From NCBI GenBank assembly GCA_947179485.1, contig OX359249.1, positions 41,092,250-41,156,249 of the forward strand: a stretch of 64,000 nt of DNA, written 5' to 3'. Shown piece after piece: positions 27,456 through 41,891 of this stretch. The stretch is from Allacma fusca (lineage: Eukaryota > Arthropoda > Collembola > Symphypleona > Sminthuridae). The notes beneath the pieces were generated by a model. It was not told the origin of the DNA and did not search any database. It was given only the letters and a program-made list of their open reading frames with translations. Within the stretch, counting starts at the first letter, position 1, and each line of letters starts with the position of its first letter. The position numbers and the translations under genes are program-made.

Positions 27456-30400
27456 ACTCTGTTTGGATGTTACTTCCAACACTTCCAATAAACAACATCT
27501 TATTCAAAATTAACTGTTTTTTCCCTCTCCATCCCTTTCTCTCAGTTCGCTTTATCCGTTACTACAGTGTGTAATGATAGATAGAAACTGTTATGAACGA
27601 CCGTAATAAAAACATGTTCTATTTCCTCCTGTTGTGGATGATGCGCATTAAAAACCAGTATTCAACGTTAAGAAGCTTATTAAAACCAGTGTGGCTTTCA
27701 ATATAGGTACTCACATATTTTGCAAATGTAACACTTTTTCAAAGATCCCTCGACAAGAAAAACATCTCATTCTGACTTCCCTAACTGTATGTTCATAGAT
27801 ACTGGGGTTGCTTGGCGTGTAAAGACTTGCTCAGAAATATACAGTTATAAGAAGTACAAATAAAACAATACTCTTTGCAAAAGGAAATAATTTTTTTTTC
27901 ACTCCTAACGTAAACTTGCGAGTATATCTCAGGATCTTAAGTTATGTTTCATATAACGGCTCTAAAATTTCACTTATTAGTTTATTTTGCCACTTAAACT
28001 TTAATAATTTATCCCAACAAGAATTGCCGTACATACAATTCCTCTGCTAGGGTTGCGAGTATATAAAATTTATACGTTTTTACTCAAGTGAGTGGTGAAA
28101 TAAAATGATTGAGGCAAGCATGCATTGCAAACAACTGCCAATACCTTACTAGTCCCAATAATTCCATGTGCATACATACCTACAAACACACATACATACT
28201 TACATCCACACGAGTAATAAAACTCAGCCTCAGAACTAGTTGTATGTAGAACCTTTAGCCATGAAATAATTGGGTTTATCCTGTAACTGCATCTTTAAAG
28301 TAAAACACTGGCCAAGACTGATAGCCTCTATGTACCTCACACTCAAAGATAAAATGCATCTTACTACAATTTAAGAGCCAAGTTTTTAATTTGAAAAATT
28401 ATTACCCACAAATAACGTCAATAATAGCAATTATTACAATTTTGAGACTTTGCTCTTTCCCCCCTGTCCTGCCTCCCTTGCCAGATGGAAACCCATAAAA
28501 ATTACATCACTGTAACATGCTTATCTTAAATGAACACTAAAGCATGCAAAAGTAATCCTAAGATTTCTCTCCACATGGATTTCCAAGGGACGGAGTGAGA
28601 GACCAAGCACAGACATTACAAGCAAAAGAAACCCAAGTAAGAGGGATGGAACAGAGTGGGCATACGTAGATGTAAATATACATATGTATGTATGTATGTT
28701 TTGAAGAGAGCTAGAGAGAGAGACAGAAACAACAGAGGAATTAAGTAAATAAATAAATTTGAGCTGCATGAGTGTAAATGCCAGGCGACTTGTGTGGAAG
28801 GAAAGGGGTACGTGAAGTCGTACTTTTTGGACTTTTGATAACTTACCAAACGCGCTTGACGTCGGAAATTATTTACATTGCGAGACCAGTTCAACTCACA
28901 GTGTTATAGAGTACAGTCCCTGCGTGCAGGCAGTGACATGCCATACGTATGCAGGTATGTATTTCCATATAAATTTATAATATGGAGATGTAACATCCAC
29001 CTATGTGTATGTAGTGCGTAACTGAAATGTATTTATAGCGAATAAAATAAATTCAGAGGGAAAAAATACATTGACACTACAATGACTAAGCGAAGTCAAC
29101 ACAATTGGGATGGAGGGACTAGGGACAAAGAGTTCGTTTCTTCTGCTCCACTGCTTTCATTCTGTTTTTCCTGAAACTATAGTAAATCTACGCCTTATTA
29201 TATAATTAGTCAGGAAAATCTTCATGCTCCACAGAGACTAGTTACAAGTAGGCTGACTACTTCTATGATTATTATTTGCTTTATTTACCTCCCTTGCACC
29301 AACTTACATAAATTGCATTCGACTTGCTCTGACGACCAGCTCTATTTGGTTGACTATGGGTAATGGATACGTAATGTTCGAGGGAGTATGTAATGTAACA
29401 AGTCGTCAAAATATATGTACGCTCCTTCTCCAACCTCTGATGATGATGGTCTCTGTGAAAAAGAAACGCAACCAGCCATCGTATGTTCTACCGGTACAGA
29501 AAATTCAGGGTCATTGCTTCTAAACAAGCTTGACACATGCTCATCCTCTGAGAGTGCACTGAAAAGTGTGGAACACATTAAGAAAGCTTGTCCGTACAGC
29601 TAGTATGTCTTATCTCATAATGTCATCTACCATTGTTATTAAACTCCTTTCCCCAATATCTTACACCCAGTTAGTACTCCCCACTTGCCAAATACCCGAG
29701 GAAAACCACACTTTTACATAGTCTTGATAGCATCTTTACTAATTCATACATCTCTCAACTGATAACATTGTAATTTATAGGGAATAGGAGGAATCGTAAA
29801 TCTTACAAAAAATACACCCTCCTATTTTATCAGCGGTAGACAATTTGTATTTACTTTTTCCAGAAGTGACTAGCCCATTCCTCAAATTGCCAAGAAAATA
29901 TATGCTACCATTAAATTTCCTAAGTAGATCATCCCTGTGAAGAGCTAATTGACAAGGGAGAGAAGGACATTCTGGTAAAAATCAAACGGCCCACGGAGCA
30001 GGACTGAAAATCCAACCATTAATAATGCTGACTTGCAAGAGGATGATTTTTATGAAACCAGAAACCGTGTAAGGAGTAGTGTCATAATTTCCCCAAACTT
30101 CTGGCTCAATATAATTTTTGCCTTCCGCTACTAATCTTCTTTGAGAGCATGTACAGGAGGGTCTACTCATTCGAGCTTAGAGGTACTTTTATAGATAGAG
30201 CGTGTTCTGAGGAAACCCCTGTAGCTATATGACTCCATCTAGCCACTCTGAATATTTCCTTATGGTGGACAAAAAGTTGCCAAAAACTAACTTCACCAAT
30301 TTCCACACGCACAGTAGTACTCCTGTGTCAGAGACTATACACAAGTTCTCAAGAAATTACTCATACAGTACCCAAGCAGCACGAAGGGAGATATTTATAT

Positions 30401-31458
30401 AAGATTTGAAACCTAGAAGGCATATCTGAAGGAATGTGCTCGAAAGGGTACATAAACAGCATCGGAATAATAATAGGGTTGAGGACGCGTGAAGATATCG
30501 ACCTTTCATCAATCAATAGCTAAGCATTTCTGCATACTGTATGTAAGGTATCATGTAATCTATACCTTAAAAGGTAAATTTCAGCTTTGCTTTTATGTCC
30601 TCAAAGCCCCTCCCTAGTGTTACTTTATAGCCTTAGAATCATATAGCGTCCTTGTGCGTCCGTGTCATTCTCCGTCCATTACTTCAATGACTGCATACAA
30701 AGTATAGAGTGAAGTGCACATGTAATAAATCTGCTGGATTCACCACAGATTCAACTCCGATAATACTCGGATGGAGAGAACTCTGTTGCAGGTATTTCCT
30801 TGGATTATCTCCCGTCTGACTGTCTACAGTGCAGGGGTCGGGCTGGGATATATGGCAAAGTTGTCGTAGCATAAATCTACTGATTAGGGATTTCAAAGCA
30901 AATAGAAATGCACTGACACGTATTGGGCACACATACATTATTGACATTGGGGTAATTATAAGGCCGTTAATCCTACCCTCCCATTACATCTTAGAGCTAC
31001 CACCGCGTAAGAATGAGACTATCGAATTGAAATCCTCACTTACGTAATATTTTCCAGCTCGGTTTACAAATGAAAATATTACGCACCTCACACATCCTAC
31101 GTGCATTTGATAATGAACACGTTTTTGTTCCCATAATTCATAGTAGCAGTAAATATTAGATTCATGCATCGTGTCCATAACACATGTAATGAATACAAAA
31201 ATCTTATTGCCGCAATATATTTAAACCATGACGACTTTTTCCTCGACAATTGTGCATATTACTGCAAACGACGACTCTCCTTTTTTCCTATAGTAGAAAA
31301 ATGCTACTGCATATAAAAACAAACATCAATATTGGGGCTTTACTTGTTGCGGTACATAAGTCCCAAGTTTACTGACAGTATAGGCTCATACTGTGTGAGT
31401 AGAATGCGTTGAATAAGTAGTTTGTAAAAGAGTGTTTCTACGAGTGTCGTTGTTTGTG

Positions 31459-31461
<3 letters not shown>
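24775..31461. other. Intergenic stretch with no gene seen
   Basis: Apart from a (CT)n array at 27,430 and a short TATG tandem near 28,684-28,698, I see only short unrelated open frames and TACATA-rich sequence. Confidence 0.5.
27430..27455. repeat. (CT)n microsatellite
   Basis: About 13 uninterrupted CT units. Confidence 0.9.

Positions 31462-31497
<36 letters not shown>
31462..31497. repeat. (GA)n microsatellite
   Basis: About 18 uninterrupted GA units. Confidence 0.93.
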
Positions 31498-31500
<3 letters not shown>

Positions 31501-31830
31501 TGAGAAGTCAATGTCCAGCAGAAAATATATACCTACACACATTATAATGTTAAAGCTAAAGCTGCTTTCATGCCTCCTAGCATGCATGCATTTGTGGTTT
31601 TCCTATCCGCATGTGTAGCGATGGCAGTTACATGAATTTAGGGTTTGAACTTTTTTCCTCCCTACTTCGATGAAAATTGTAACCAGGCATGGTAACAGAA
31701 TGTAATGCGGAATGATAGTTTACTATTTTAACCACGATGTGCTTTGTATAGCATGCGTGTTTGATACACTTAATTGTAATAATAATAATAACTTTCAGAA
31801 GCATTTCAATGTACAGTCACATAGTACACA

Positions 31831-31859
31831 GTGTGTGTGTGTCTGTTTGTATGTATGTA

Positions 31860-31890
<31 letters not shown>

Positions 31891-31893
31891 TTG
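31831..31893. repeat. (GT)n/(GTAT)n compound microsatellite
   Basis: GT units flank a GTAT tetranucleotide segment. The whole array spans about 63 bases. Confidence 0.93.
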
Positions 31894-32161
31894 TGCGTAT
31901 GTACGCACAGGGGAGATGCACAAGAGTTTTGGTTTCGCTTGCGGTTGCTTCAAACTTGAGTGAGAGAAGATGAGTTTGACCTCGAAGCCAAGTAATGTAG
32001 AATCGAGTATACTGCAGTGCCTCATGCGCGACGCAACTTTGTTCAATGTGGACGAAGGAAACGTTCACATTTTCAGCAACGCTGCTTTGCTCTTTGAGAG
32101 AGTGTCTAAAGTGACTGCGTGCTTGTGTATGTATACACTCTTGTTAGTTCACGGAGAACGA

Positions 32162-32169
32162 AGAGAGAG

Positions 32170-32236
<67 letters not shown>
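32162..32236. repeat. (GA)n microsatellite, long
   Basis: About 36 AG units with one ACAGAAAG interruption near 32,177. A 190-codon plus-strand open frame at 31,970-32,542 exists only because the array is stop-free (poly Arg-Glu). I do not call it a gene. Confidence 0.95.
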
Positions 32237-32239
<3 letters not shown>

Positions 32240-35200
32240 AAGAAAGCCAGCGAGAAACTCATCGATAAAGCAACATGGACAGGGTCTTTATTGTCGAGGT
32301 CATCGACCTCACACATAAACACACGCACTCCGTTTCCAAGCTTCCTTTTTCCTTTCCACCATACCCAGCCCATGAATACTTGCGTTAGCATACTACAACA
32401 TCCCTACACTTATATTCTACATTACTTCTCCTATACGCCTGACTCGGAGAGAAACTTTGCTTGGAACAAGCACAAAAAAACCAAGAGTACATATACAACC
32501 ATGGAACTAAACAATCCTGTAGAAATGGATGTACTTGCATAGTTACACGACCCTCCTGTATCATATTATAGTGCACATACGTTTTTTTTAAAAAAAGAAA
32601 CCTGTACTTGCATACATATTTCTGTTGTTTATCAACATACATGTGTGTAGATATTGAATAGCTGTGCGTTAGAGGTATGAGGCTAGTGTGCACACACAGT
32701 GCGCAGTCAGATGGCTCAGTCAGTCAAGTACTTCCTTGCGAACTGATATATCCACATATGTAGCTATGGATTTTTGTGGGAGCACTCAAACTGCCATTGC
32801 TTGTACAACATAATGGAGGAAGATTGAATATAATGAAGTATATATGCATAGTGATTGTGAGTTTCTACTACTTGGGTCATTTCTCTTGAATAATCACACT
32901 ATTACGTATGCACAATGCAGAGGAATACATATTTTTCCCATCCTCAGAAAATTTCGCCTCCTCTTCGTCATCGTCGTCTTCCCTTAGTTTTCTGCGTACA
33001 CTTCATCATGCTGATGATGATGATCACACAGAAGCATCAAAACATCCCAAGGAAAGGATGCACTCAATCCCAGTGAAATGCATATTCACTACGCTGGCAT
33101 AATATCTGAACCAATTTCATAACACAAAAAGAATCCTTTTTCCCACACAACGTCTCCCATCCCAAGCGCACATGTTCACACGGCCATGACTATGCAAATA
33201 TACATAAACATTTGTTTTCTCCCTATAGATTTTCAATGTCAGTCAAATGAGGAATTTTTTATTTCGAAAACACTGGCCCTAGCGTCCGTGCATAGACGTA
33301 CTCTTGAGTGTGGAGCTGAGCTTGAGCGGAGTTTAAAGGGAGTTTTCTAAGAAATGCAATTGCCGCCGCATTGCGTCGTACTTAAAGTCGATTTCTCCGA
33401 AAGGATCCACTATACCTATATCCAGCTGCTCCAGTTAGTATGTATGATATGTCCCTGGGATATAGTGTATTTCAGTACTGCATGCTGTCTTATAGGTTCT
33501 ATATCTAAGGAGGTGTCTGCATTCTCTGGATATGGGGAATTGCACTATACTCTGTCTTATTTTCTAATCACTTCGTAATTTAAGCATTTCCGTCCAATTC
33601 TATGATCTCCGGGAATCCTCTGTCATTCAAATGAATTAATACCTTTTTAATTCGTACTCAGTATTATACTTGAAGAATACAATCTCATTGTTTTATTCTT
33701 CTTTTATCCTTCGGATCTTCCAGAATACATATGGATTTTGAGGGACACAATTCCTTCTCCTTCCAATTATTAGTCTTCTGTAAAATGTCATTGATAGAGA
33801 GGAAAAACATCGGATGGAACTCTCTTTCATTGAATTCAAGGAAGTTCATGATCATGAGAGCGGGTTTCCTTGAGGAAATTCTTTAGAATTTTTAGACAGG
33901 AGTTTTTGTCAAATGATTATCGTATTTTTTTCCAAGGAGAAGTTGAATTTTTGAATGGAAATTCACACAACCGAAATTTTCTCTGTGGAAAATCTAAATG
34001 GAGGGAAATACACATAGAAATGTTAACTTTGTCAATCCAATATGAAAGTTCTAAGGGACTCTTTTGTTGTCCTATGTCGTAGTTTATATATAAAAAAAAA
34101 TATTTATGGGGTTAGAAGTAAAACCGAAAAGTAAAGTAAGAAAATTGAGGTGAGGAAGATACTGGGTTGAATAGGATGGACAAAGTTGTAGTTATTTTCA
34201 CGGGGATGAAAATTTGAGGTTGGTAGTACACGTGCCGGATAAGAAGATTGAAGGCACGTGGGGCCCCGAATGGCTCCATGCAAGTTGAAGGAACTCACAA
34301 TCAGTGGGAACAAAACTCTGCCATGCCCAAAACTCTTTTCACTCGGTTGCTGCTCCTGCCGTTTATACAATATAGGATTATAGCCACAGAGACTCACTCT
34401 ACAGCCACTACAATTGCTTCTAGGCAGAATCCTCCATTATTCCCCCCTCACTCGCTCTCGCACTCACTCTCCTATTCCTAACTTGAGAGCCTGGTATTAT
34501 TGCGTCAACCCAGTATGCATAGGTTTCGTTCCATTCCCCTTGTCAATGTAAGTAAGTGTTACTTACTTACATGCAAAAGTCCACAGAAGAAACCTGTTTT
34601 TGAGGCCATCTTGAAATTCTGAAGTTCGAGTGTCCTATTGCTTAAGATATGTATTTTATTGCTCTGGTTTGCGGACAAAGGCCAAAAATAACAGCATAAA
34701 TATACAATTACTGCTGCGCGTGGCACTGTAGTGTCCAGAGTGAAAAAATCGAAAGTGAGTATAATTAAGATCATTAACATTATTACTCAGCCATAAATTA
34801 ATCCCGTCATCTTAGCTGTAATTTATGCGTCTCAAATGACCGCGTTCATTGCCCACATGCAATTCAGAGTGTCTTTCTTGAGATTTCCAGTCTCCCTCTT
34901 GGTCCTCACCGTGGCAGATCTGGGGTTAATCTGTTTGGCTGATAATTATTATACTTACTTGCAAAAAGCAAGTAATATCCCAGACACTGGCACCTTAATA
35001 GGACGCCCGTCAAATGACTCCACATGATCCCCAGTGGAAACACTGGCTAATGTACATATGTGAACAAGCTAATTTAATTCCGTCGCTATACTTCTCAAAT
35101 TACTATTTCATTATTTTATCTATTATGCCAAGGCTTTTCTCTCCACCGTTTACACACACACACTTTCAACCCCCCTCCTTTCCAAGTGTATTATTACTTG

Positions 35201-38200
35201 ATTAAAAGTCAATTCCTAAACGTTCCTGGATGGAGATTTCCAGAGTTTTGCATAAGCTCCTGTACAGTATACATGGTTTCCGTAGTCAGGATAACGAGCT
35301 ATTACAATTCAATGACTGCATAAGTGAAATCCAAAAAAATATACGGAAGGCCCTGCTCCCTGTAATTACTGGTATTTATACTGATTACTTAATCAGCTCT
35401 ATCAGATCTATGCTAAATATTTTTTTCCAGTAGGAATTTCAAGCAGAGTAATAATTATAGAAGTATATACTTTTACTCCTCGGGATCATTTTTTTATAAT
35501 AATTGCTCCAACTTCAGATTTTGTAATACTAGCCACGTCAGCTCCTCGGGTTAACAATCAAATAAGGAGTACTTTGTGCTGGATATAAAAATGGGCAAAC
35601 TATTTCACAACTACAGAAAAAGCAAGGTGACTCAAAACTTTTCACTCTAGGCCACAAAGACAGGAAAGTTTAAGAATTTCAGAATGCTCATGGGGGTAGG
35701 AACTTTTACTCTTATTATAAGACAAACTACATTTTATTCCATTCCATATTTCTAGTTTTTTTTTTGCAGGGGGGGAGCATTAAGTAACTACTTATGTAAG
35801 GATTGATATCTCAAGTCAAAAAGTCTGATTTATCAATTCATGTATGACAAAACTCACACTTTCCCCTTTCCTACTTTACCTATATGGAGCCAAGTGGTTT
35901 GTTTACATTTTCAGATTTTCTTATCGCTGACTAGATTATGGGTCAAGTCTCTATTTATGCTTTTCTAGAAGCTTCGCCTCCCTCGTTGTAGGTTTTGTCC
36001 AAACGCAAGCTTTTATGTAGTACTCAAAACTTTATGTTGTCTCTTATACTCTCTCAGCTGAAGAAAACAACTTGACTCTGACTGTGTCATATATTTGAAC
36101 TGCTTGAGCATCTAATTAAATGTTTGTTAATTGTCAAGCTAGTCCTGCTCGCAGAGCCCAACGCATTATTCATGCAATCATACTCCTACATAAAATAGTA
36201 TCCTGGGCCCTGCCCCTCCTCTATCATCATTAGTAGCAATTTTACTATGGAAATAGAAAATACACTTGACAAATGGAATATTTCGGGGAGCCTAGAGTAC
36301 TCCACGCTATTTACCTTCTATTTACACCTAGCTTGGAGCCTGGTGGAAAGCCAGATTATGTAAAATTCAAAGGGTTTTGAAAATGTACAGTAATTGTGGG
36401 ATAATATGGTGACTATTGGTGGAAGTTTCGTTGATGAAGAATTCATAGAGGCGAGGAAATGAAAAATGATATGTGCAGAATTTTAAATAAAGCCTAAAGG
36501 GGAAACTTGATTATCATAATGGTCATGTTTTTTTTCTCAGGCTTAAGAATGGCAATTAGTTACATTTCTACCGACATTCATAATGGAGCGTTTCAATTAT
36601 CCTCTCATGTTCTTTTTTAATGAATAATGGCAAGCTTACGAGGATATGTGCAGCCAAAAGGTGTTGCATTCTCCCATTCCCAAGCTCTTACAGTTTTACC
36701 TGTACTTCCGCCTATGTCTCTTATTTATATGTACTCGTCTCCTAATGTCCTGTAACTACATACTCCTACCCACACTTGGGATTTTTTATGGGAGTCCTTA
36801 TTTCCATGGCAGTTTCGACGCATTCAGAGTTGTTGTTTTTTTTCGACACATCCTATGCATATGCAATGGCATGGCAAGTAGCAGCAACAACAACAAGTCA
36901 CCATTGAGTCGTTCTTTACAGTGTTGCTAATTTGATACTTTGTGAATTGTCGGTTCGTTTCCCCTGATTCATAATAATTATCTAACATTGTATTTGAAGG
37001 AACACTATAATTGTGCTACTTAGAGATGCATACACGCTGCCGTATTACTGTACCTAACTACCGTTGACTCATAGGGGAAACGTTAGTCACATGCATTTCA
37101 ATTATTACTATGGGGAAGCAGTTATTTCATTTAGATCATTAGTTGATGAATTCATGGGTGTGTGTGTGATACCCTTAAGTTTCTTGCTCCTTTCACCACT
37201 TCGTGCTCAAGGAGCTGGCAAGGAGCATATATTCTATCTATACTCATACGTAAACCTGAAAGAGTCAAGTCGAGGAACTGTCAGTATAACTTAACGGTTT
37301 CAACACGTAAGCTTCAGCAAATTATAAGCACAATAGTCAAATACAGTACAAAGATAGTATTACGGTTCAAGTCTTGTGTGTCCCAAGAATTCTGTTAGCT
37401 CGTAACAGGACCAAAGGGAAGAGGATTAAGCAGGAGTAGTCAAAAATGAGGATTCCCTCTCAATTCCGAGATATAATTCACTCGGTGATTGAAAAGGCCC
37501 TGGGTGAAAGGTCTTCGGAATTAGGAATTTTGGCATGCCGTAGATTAAGCATGTCAATGTGTAGACTCATACTTTATATTTTAAAATCCAAGAGCTTCCT
37601 GCCGAGGAGGGAAGGGCTCTGTTCTCTAGTACAATGTTTTCTAGGTAGAATGTAATAATTATTGCTTGTTATAAATTCCGTAACAGCCAGGCGGTATGGA
37701 ATACATTGTGATTTCTCTCCTTGTTTACACATGACAAGACAGTAGGGAAGTGGTTGTGTATCCCTGCACCAGAAAGGCGGAGAGGGGAATTGGGAAAGAT
37801 ATTTGTGAAAATGGGGCAATTATTTGTGTGCGGAGTCAAACTAAGTAAAAAGTAGTTGTTGACTAACTTGTGTCAAATGGTACTGTCAATGGTAGTATGG
37901 TAGGCTGATGGGACTGATTTTACAGGGGAAGTCTCTACATCTATGGGAGTGTAATTATAGGGATAAGGTATCCCGAGAAAGCATTTGTGGAGCTGTGCAC
38001 TCAGCGTAATCTCTCTATATGGAAGAATGTCTTTCACTTGAACATATAGATATGTATAGATATGCATGTGATCTCATGAACCTATGCAAGGGGATTCACA
38101 TTGTGCACTGCAAAAACATTGGTGCAGAAAGTATTTTGTCAACAACGGCATTAAAGACTATACGGATTTAGGGTTATGTTCCCTGTACCTTGGGAATGAC

Positions 38201-40136
38201 TACATTAATGCAAGTAATGCTACTGGGACGAAATTCAAAGCTTGCAATTAAAATTGTATAACCAATAAATATACTCCTTGAAAGGGATGGAGTTTGGAGG
38301 TAGAGATAGAGAGAATAGGTAAGAAGGCGTTCACACTAGCTCATCGTCATTATCTACGACTATTTGTATACAGATGGTCTCATGTCCCAAGTAAAGAGGA
38401 AATGCAAAACTGACTACACGTGTAAAACTGGTAAGAGAGAAGAGCTGGAAAAGAGTAAAAAGTGTAGATTTAGTTGTTTCTCTGCTTTACAGATCATTGC
38501 GGATGAGTAGATTTTATGTGTGAGAATATGTGTGTGAGTGCGTGCGTGCCTTTGGATCCTGGCATGCACTACATGCATATACATATGTAACTCTGTGTCT
38601 GACAGAGTTGGGGAATCTTCTTTTTCTCTATAGGAACGCTTGTTTTTCCTATGCTTAGGGCCACACAGTGAACCAACTCTCTTCCCCAACTGGCCTTCCA
38701 TCTTTTCCTTCAGCCTGTCTTGAAGAAATATTTTTTCCTCTCCATCTTTATAGCACCAAGAGTTCCTTGACTGGTACTCCTTTTTTTTCGGAGGAAGTCG
38801 GGAATCATCATGATTACGACGATTAAGACAAGGCCTGCGGCATTTTCTTATATTTAAATTTTTTATTTACAACTTAGTCCTACTTCCACGTTCCCTAAGA
38901 CAATGTATGTACACCGTCATATGTTACCAGTCCTTCAAGGGTCACAGCTTTCGAATTTTTGAGAAAGTTTAGGAAATCCCGAGTCGAGTAACCTCAAAGA
39001 CCGACACTTCCAGTCTCCTACTTCCAGTCCTTCCGGAAAGCCTCTAAGAGGGAAATAATATCAATAATTTGAAATTTAGGGAATGAGACGAAGAAAATTT
39101 TTGTTCTTTCAGCAGAATATGAGGGCAGAGTAGAGGGAATAGTTACTACTTGATACTCTCGAATAAAAAATAATGGGACTAATCCCAACCGATTTTGATT
39201 CTTGTCTCTGTCCCTCCGTTACTGTAATATGAGTAATAAAGGACACGGTTACTGTTATTGCTCTGCGGACATTTCTATGGGTTAATTGCAGTGGTACTGC
39301 CACACGCTCATGTTCAATATAAATGTTATCTTGATATGAATTGCAAAATTATTCAGAGTTTGAGATGCAGTCACAGCCACAGGTTTTGCATGGGGAATAT
39401 TTTCATACTTGATGATTTATCTGTAGTGCATAGGAAATGTGATGGGAGCTACCCGTGCAGTGTGCAAGAAAGCAGTCATCAAAGAGGTTAGATCGTATCG
39501 ACCATAGCTGGAAAACTTATGTCATTTCCTTGCTTGCGATAACATTAATAGCTTTTTTTTTTCTTTTCTTTTCTTTCCTCTCTAACTGTCCAACATTTTT
39601 TTCCCTTGTTCAATACATTGAAGTCTACAAATAATTCTATTTGGGCTTTATTGATGGTCGATGTAATCTCAAATGTATACAACCCCGGTCTCGAATGGTC
39701 CAAATAAACCACACTTTTCTTCCTTATATGTATTTGCCTCTACAGGCCGACCTGGTTATAATAGTTATGACACCACATGTACAATAATTGCCTCTAATAC
39801 TCTCCAGTGGGTGCGTAGGTACAAATATGTTCTACTGCATATTCTCATAAAATCTTTTTTTTTTCCCCCCGAAGTTACTTTCGTATGTAAACAAGTAGTT
39901 TAGTAGTATTCTTTGAGTTGTTTCAACATAAAATCGAAGTTAAGCTGAGGAATGATCTGAGCTTTGGATGCAAACAATTTGATGAGACGCATGTACTGAG
40001 ATCATTGCTCCCAGTTTTTTCAAATACACGCATCAAACCATGTGCACGCTAAAATGCTGCTGCCACACACTGAAAGCATTCTATTATAGTTTTTCAACTG
40101 GTGTTTTCATCCGTCTTCTACCATGCCTTTCTTGCA

Positions 40137-40137
<1 letters not shown>
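32237..40137. other. Intergenic stretch with no gene seen
   Basis: This is free of long microsatellites for almost 8 kb. It contains a 12-base perfect inverted repeat at 34,546-34,572. Open frames are short and unrecognised, and no splice-consistent exon chain was found. Confidence 0.45.
34546..34572. repeat. Perfect short inverted repeat (12-base arms, 3-base loop)
   Basis: ATGTAAGTAAGT at 34,546-34,557 and its exact complement at 34,561-34,572 are separated by GTT. It could form a hairpin in either DNA or RNA. The arms are themselves TAAG/AAGT repeats. Confidence 0.9.
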
Positions 40138-40174
<37 letters not shown>

Positions 40175-40177
40175 TCT
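40138..40177. repeat. (CT)n microsatellite
   Basis: About 19 CT units with one CCCTC interruption. Confidence 0.92.
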
Positions 40178-41869
40178 GACTCTTTCTATATGATTATTAT
40201 GTTCTCATAATATATACAACTTATAGAAAATGGTTCGGTAATGAAAGGAAACCATGAGAACAGCACTGTCATTTACTCGTTTTTATCCGTGCTCAATTGA
40301 GAGCTTAATCATCATCGTCCTATACGTATCTACACCATACGTAGGTATACACTTCGTGAATTTTTCTTTCTCATTTCAAAAACTTTGAAATTTTTTGTCA
40401 TTATTTTTTTTCCTCCCATTGCCGTTTGGTTCATGAGCAGGCGGAGAGAGGAGGATTCAATGTGGACGATGGAAATGATAGTAAAAAAGTGCATCAAATA
40501 GAGTTACTCGAGTTCAAAACAAACAAATGCACTTGAACTCTCCTCAACATGTTACTTCAATGTACTCATGCATGTACTTCCTTCCAACATGTATGCCCTT
40601 ATAAGCAACCATACACTTATGTACCCTGAGTTTTTTTTTATTGTTGCTGCAGCTACTTTACAACTCTTATGGCTCCGTACACTTCCGTTTCCACGTCAGC
40701 AAAATTATTGTTAATACGGAACACATAACAAGCATCAACAGGAGACTCTGTGCATAGTGTGCTGTAACTACATGAATGCAATTGCTTGGGCTTTATGTGA
40801 CTTCCATCTATTGTTCTCTGGTATTCCCAGAGCTGTTGTAATTATTGGACAGCCTCGGAACGAAACATGGACCACTGTAAATATTTAAGTTCAAATAGAT
40901 TCTCCTCCGCTTGGAATCCCCAGCATCCAAGTATCTAAATAAATGCTCTATTTTTGTACATGCTCCATAAATTGTACACATCTTACCCATAGAAGACAAC
41001 CCGAGCACAGGTGGAACAGTCTATGTCATTATTTTACTTCAGACCTGAGAGTATAGTATCTAATTATATATTATACAACGCAAGGCTATGGCGTTGAACG
41101 CTAACCTTAATATAGCTCCGACCCGATCCAAACAAATTAGCCTGGTCATAGTCCCTTGGATTAAAAATCGCAACATGGCCAGAATGCAATGGAATATAGA
41201 CTCCTTCATACATGCATGTCTGTAGACAGCTATGTGTGTTCACCAGGGTACAGAAAACACTAAAAAATAAGTACGTGTTTGTAAAAAAAAGTAAGTTACC
41301 TGGCAATCACGGTTAATAACATGCCCGGTCATCATCATTGCCTTCCAGCTAAATATGCGAAAGTCTTGAAATATGTGGACGCACAGAAATTTTCCGCGTA
41401 ATCATGATCTTCTCATCCTAAGTATAAACATATGTACAAGCTTGGGCTTAAATATCCATGAGCATAACTTGGCTATTTATTGTTCCATCTTGTGCACAGT
41501 ACACATATAGATAGATAGTCAAGTTCGTGTGTACAATAGAGATACGTGCAATGGCTGGGGAGAGGCGGAAAGGATAATTTAGAAATAGGGTAAACTGTAC
41601 ATACTCATGTGCATACATAGGTAAATAATAAATAAGTGTATTTATCTACACTCGCATAAGTACAGTTTGGTATATGTATATAGCGTACATAATGTCAGTA
41701 GAGGAATCCCTGCTATAGTGGATGCCCTCCCTCGATCTCCCATCAAAGTTGTTTTCTTTTGAACATTGCTAGCGGTTTTGAAATTTTTATGCCTAAACAA
41801 TTCCTCCAACATTTCTTCGTCCGTTTGTCAATCTGATAGCTATGGTTGACGTAGACAAGGGAACTTGAC

Positions 41870-41891
41870 TGTGTGTGTGTGTGTGTGTGTG
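41870..41891. repeat. (GT)n microsatellite
   Basis: About 11 uninterrupted TG units. Confidence 0.9.

Noticed and set aside
31970-32542. 190-codon plus-strand open frame
   Set aside because: Much of its length is a (GA)n array read as Arg-Glu repeats, which removes stops. The flanks resemble no protein.
32708-32750. tRNA-like TGGCTCAGTCAGTC resembling an A box
   Set aside because: No B box (GGTTCGANTCC type) or closing stem follows at tRNA or SINE distance.
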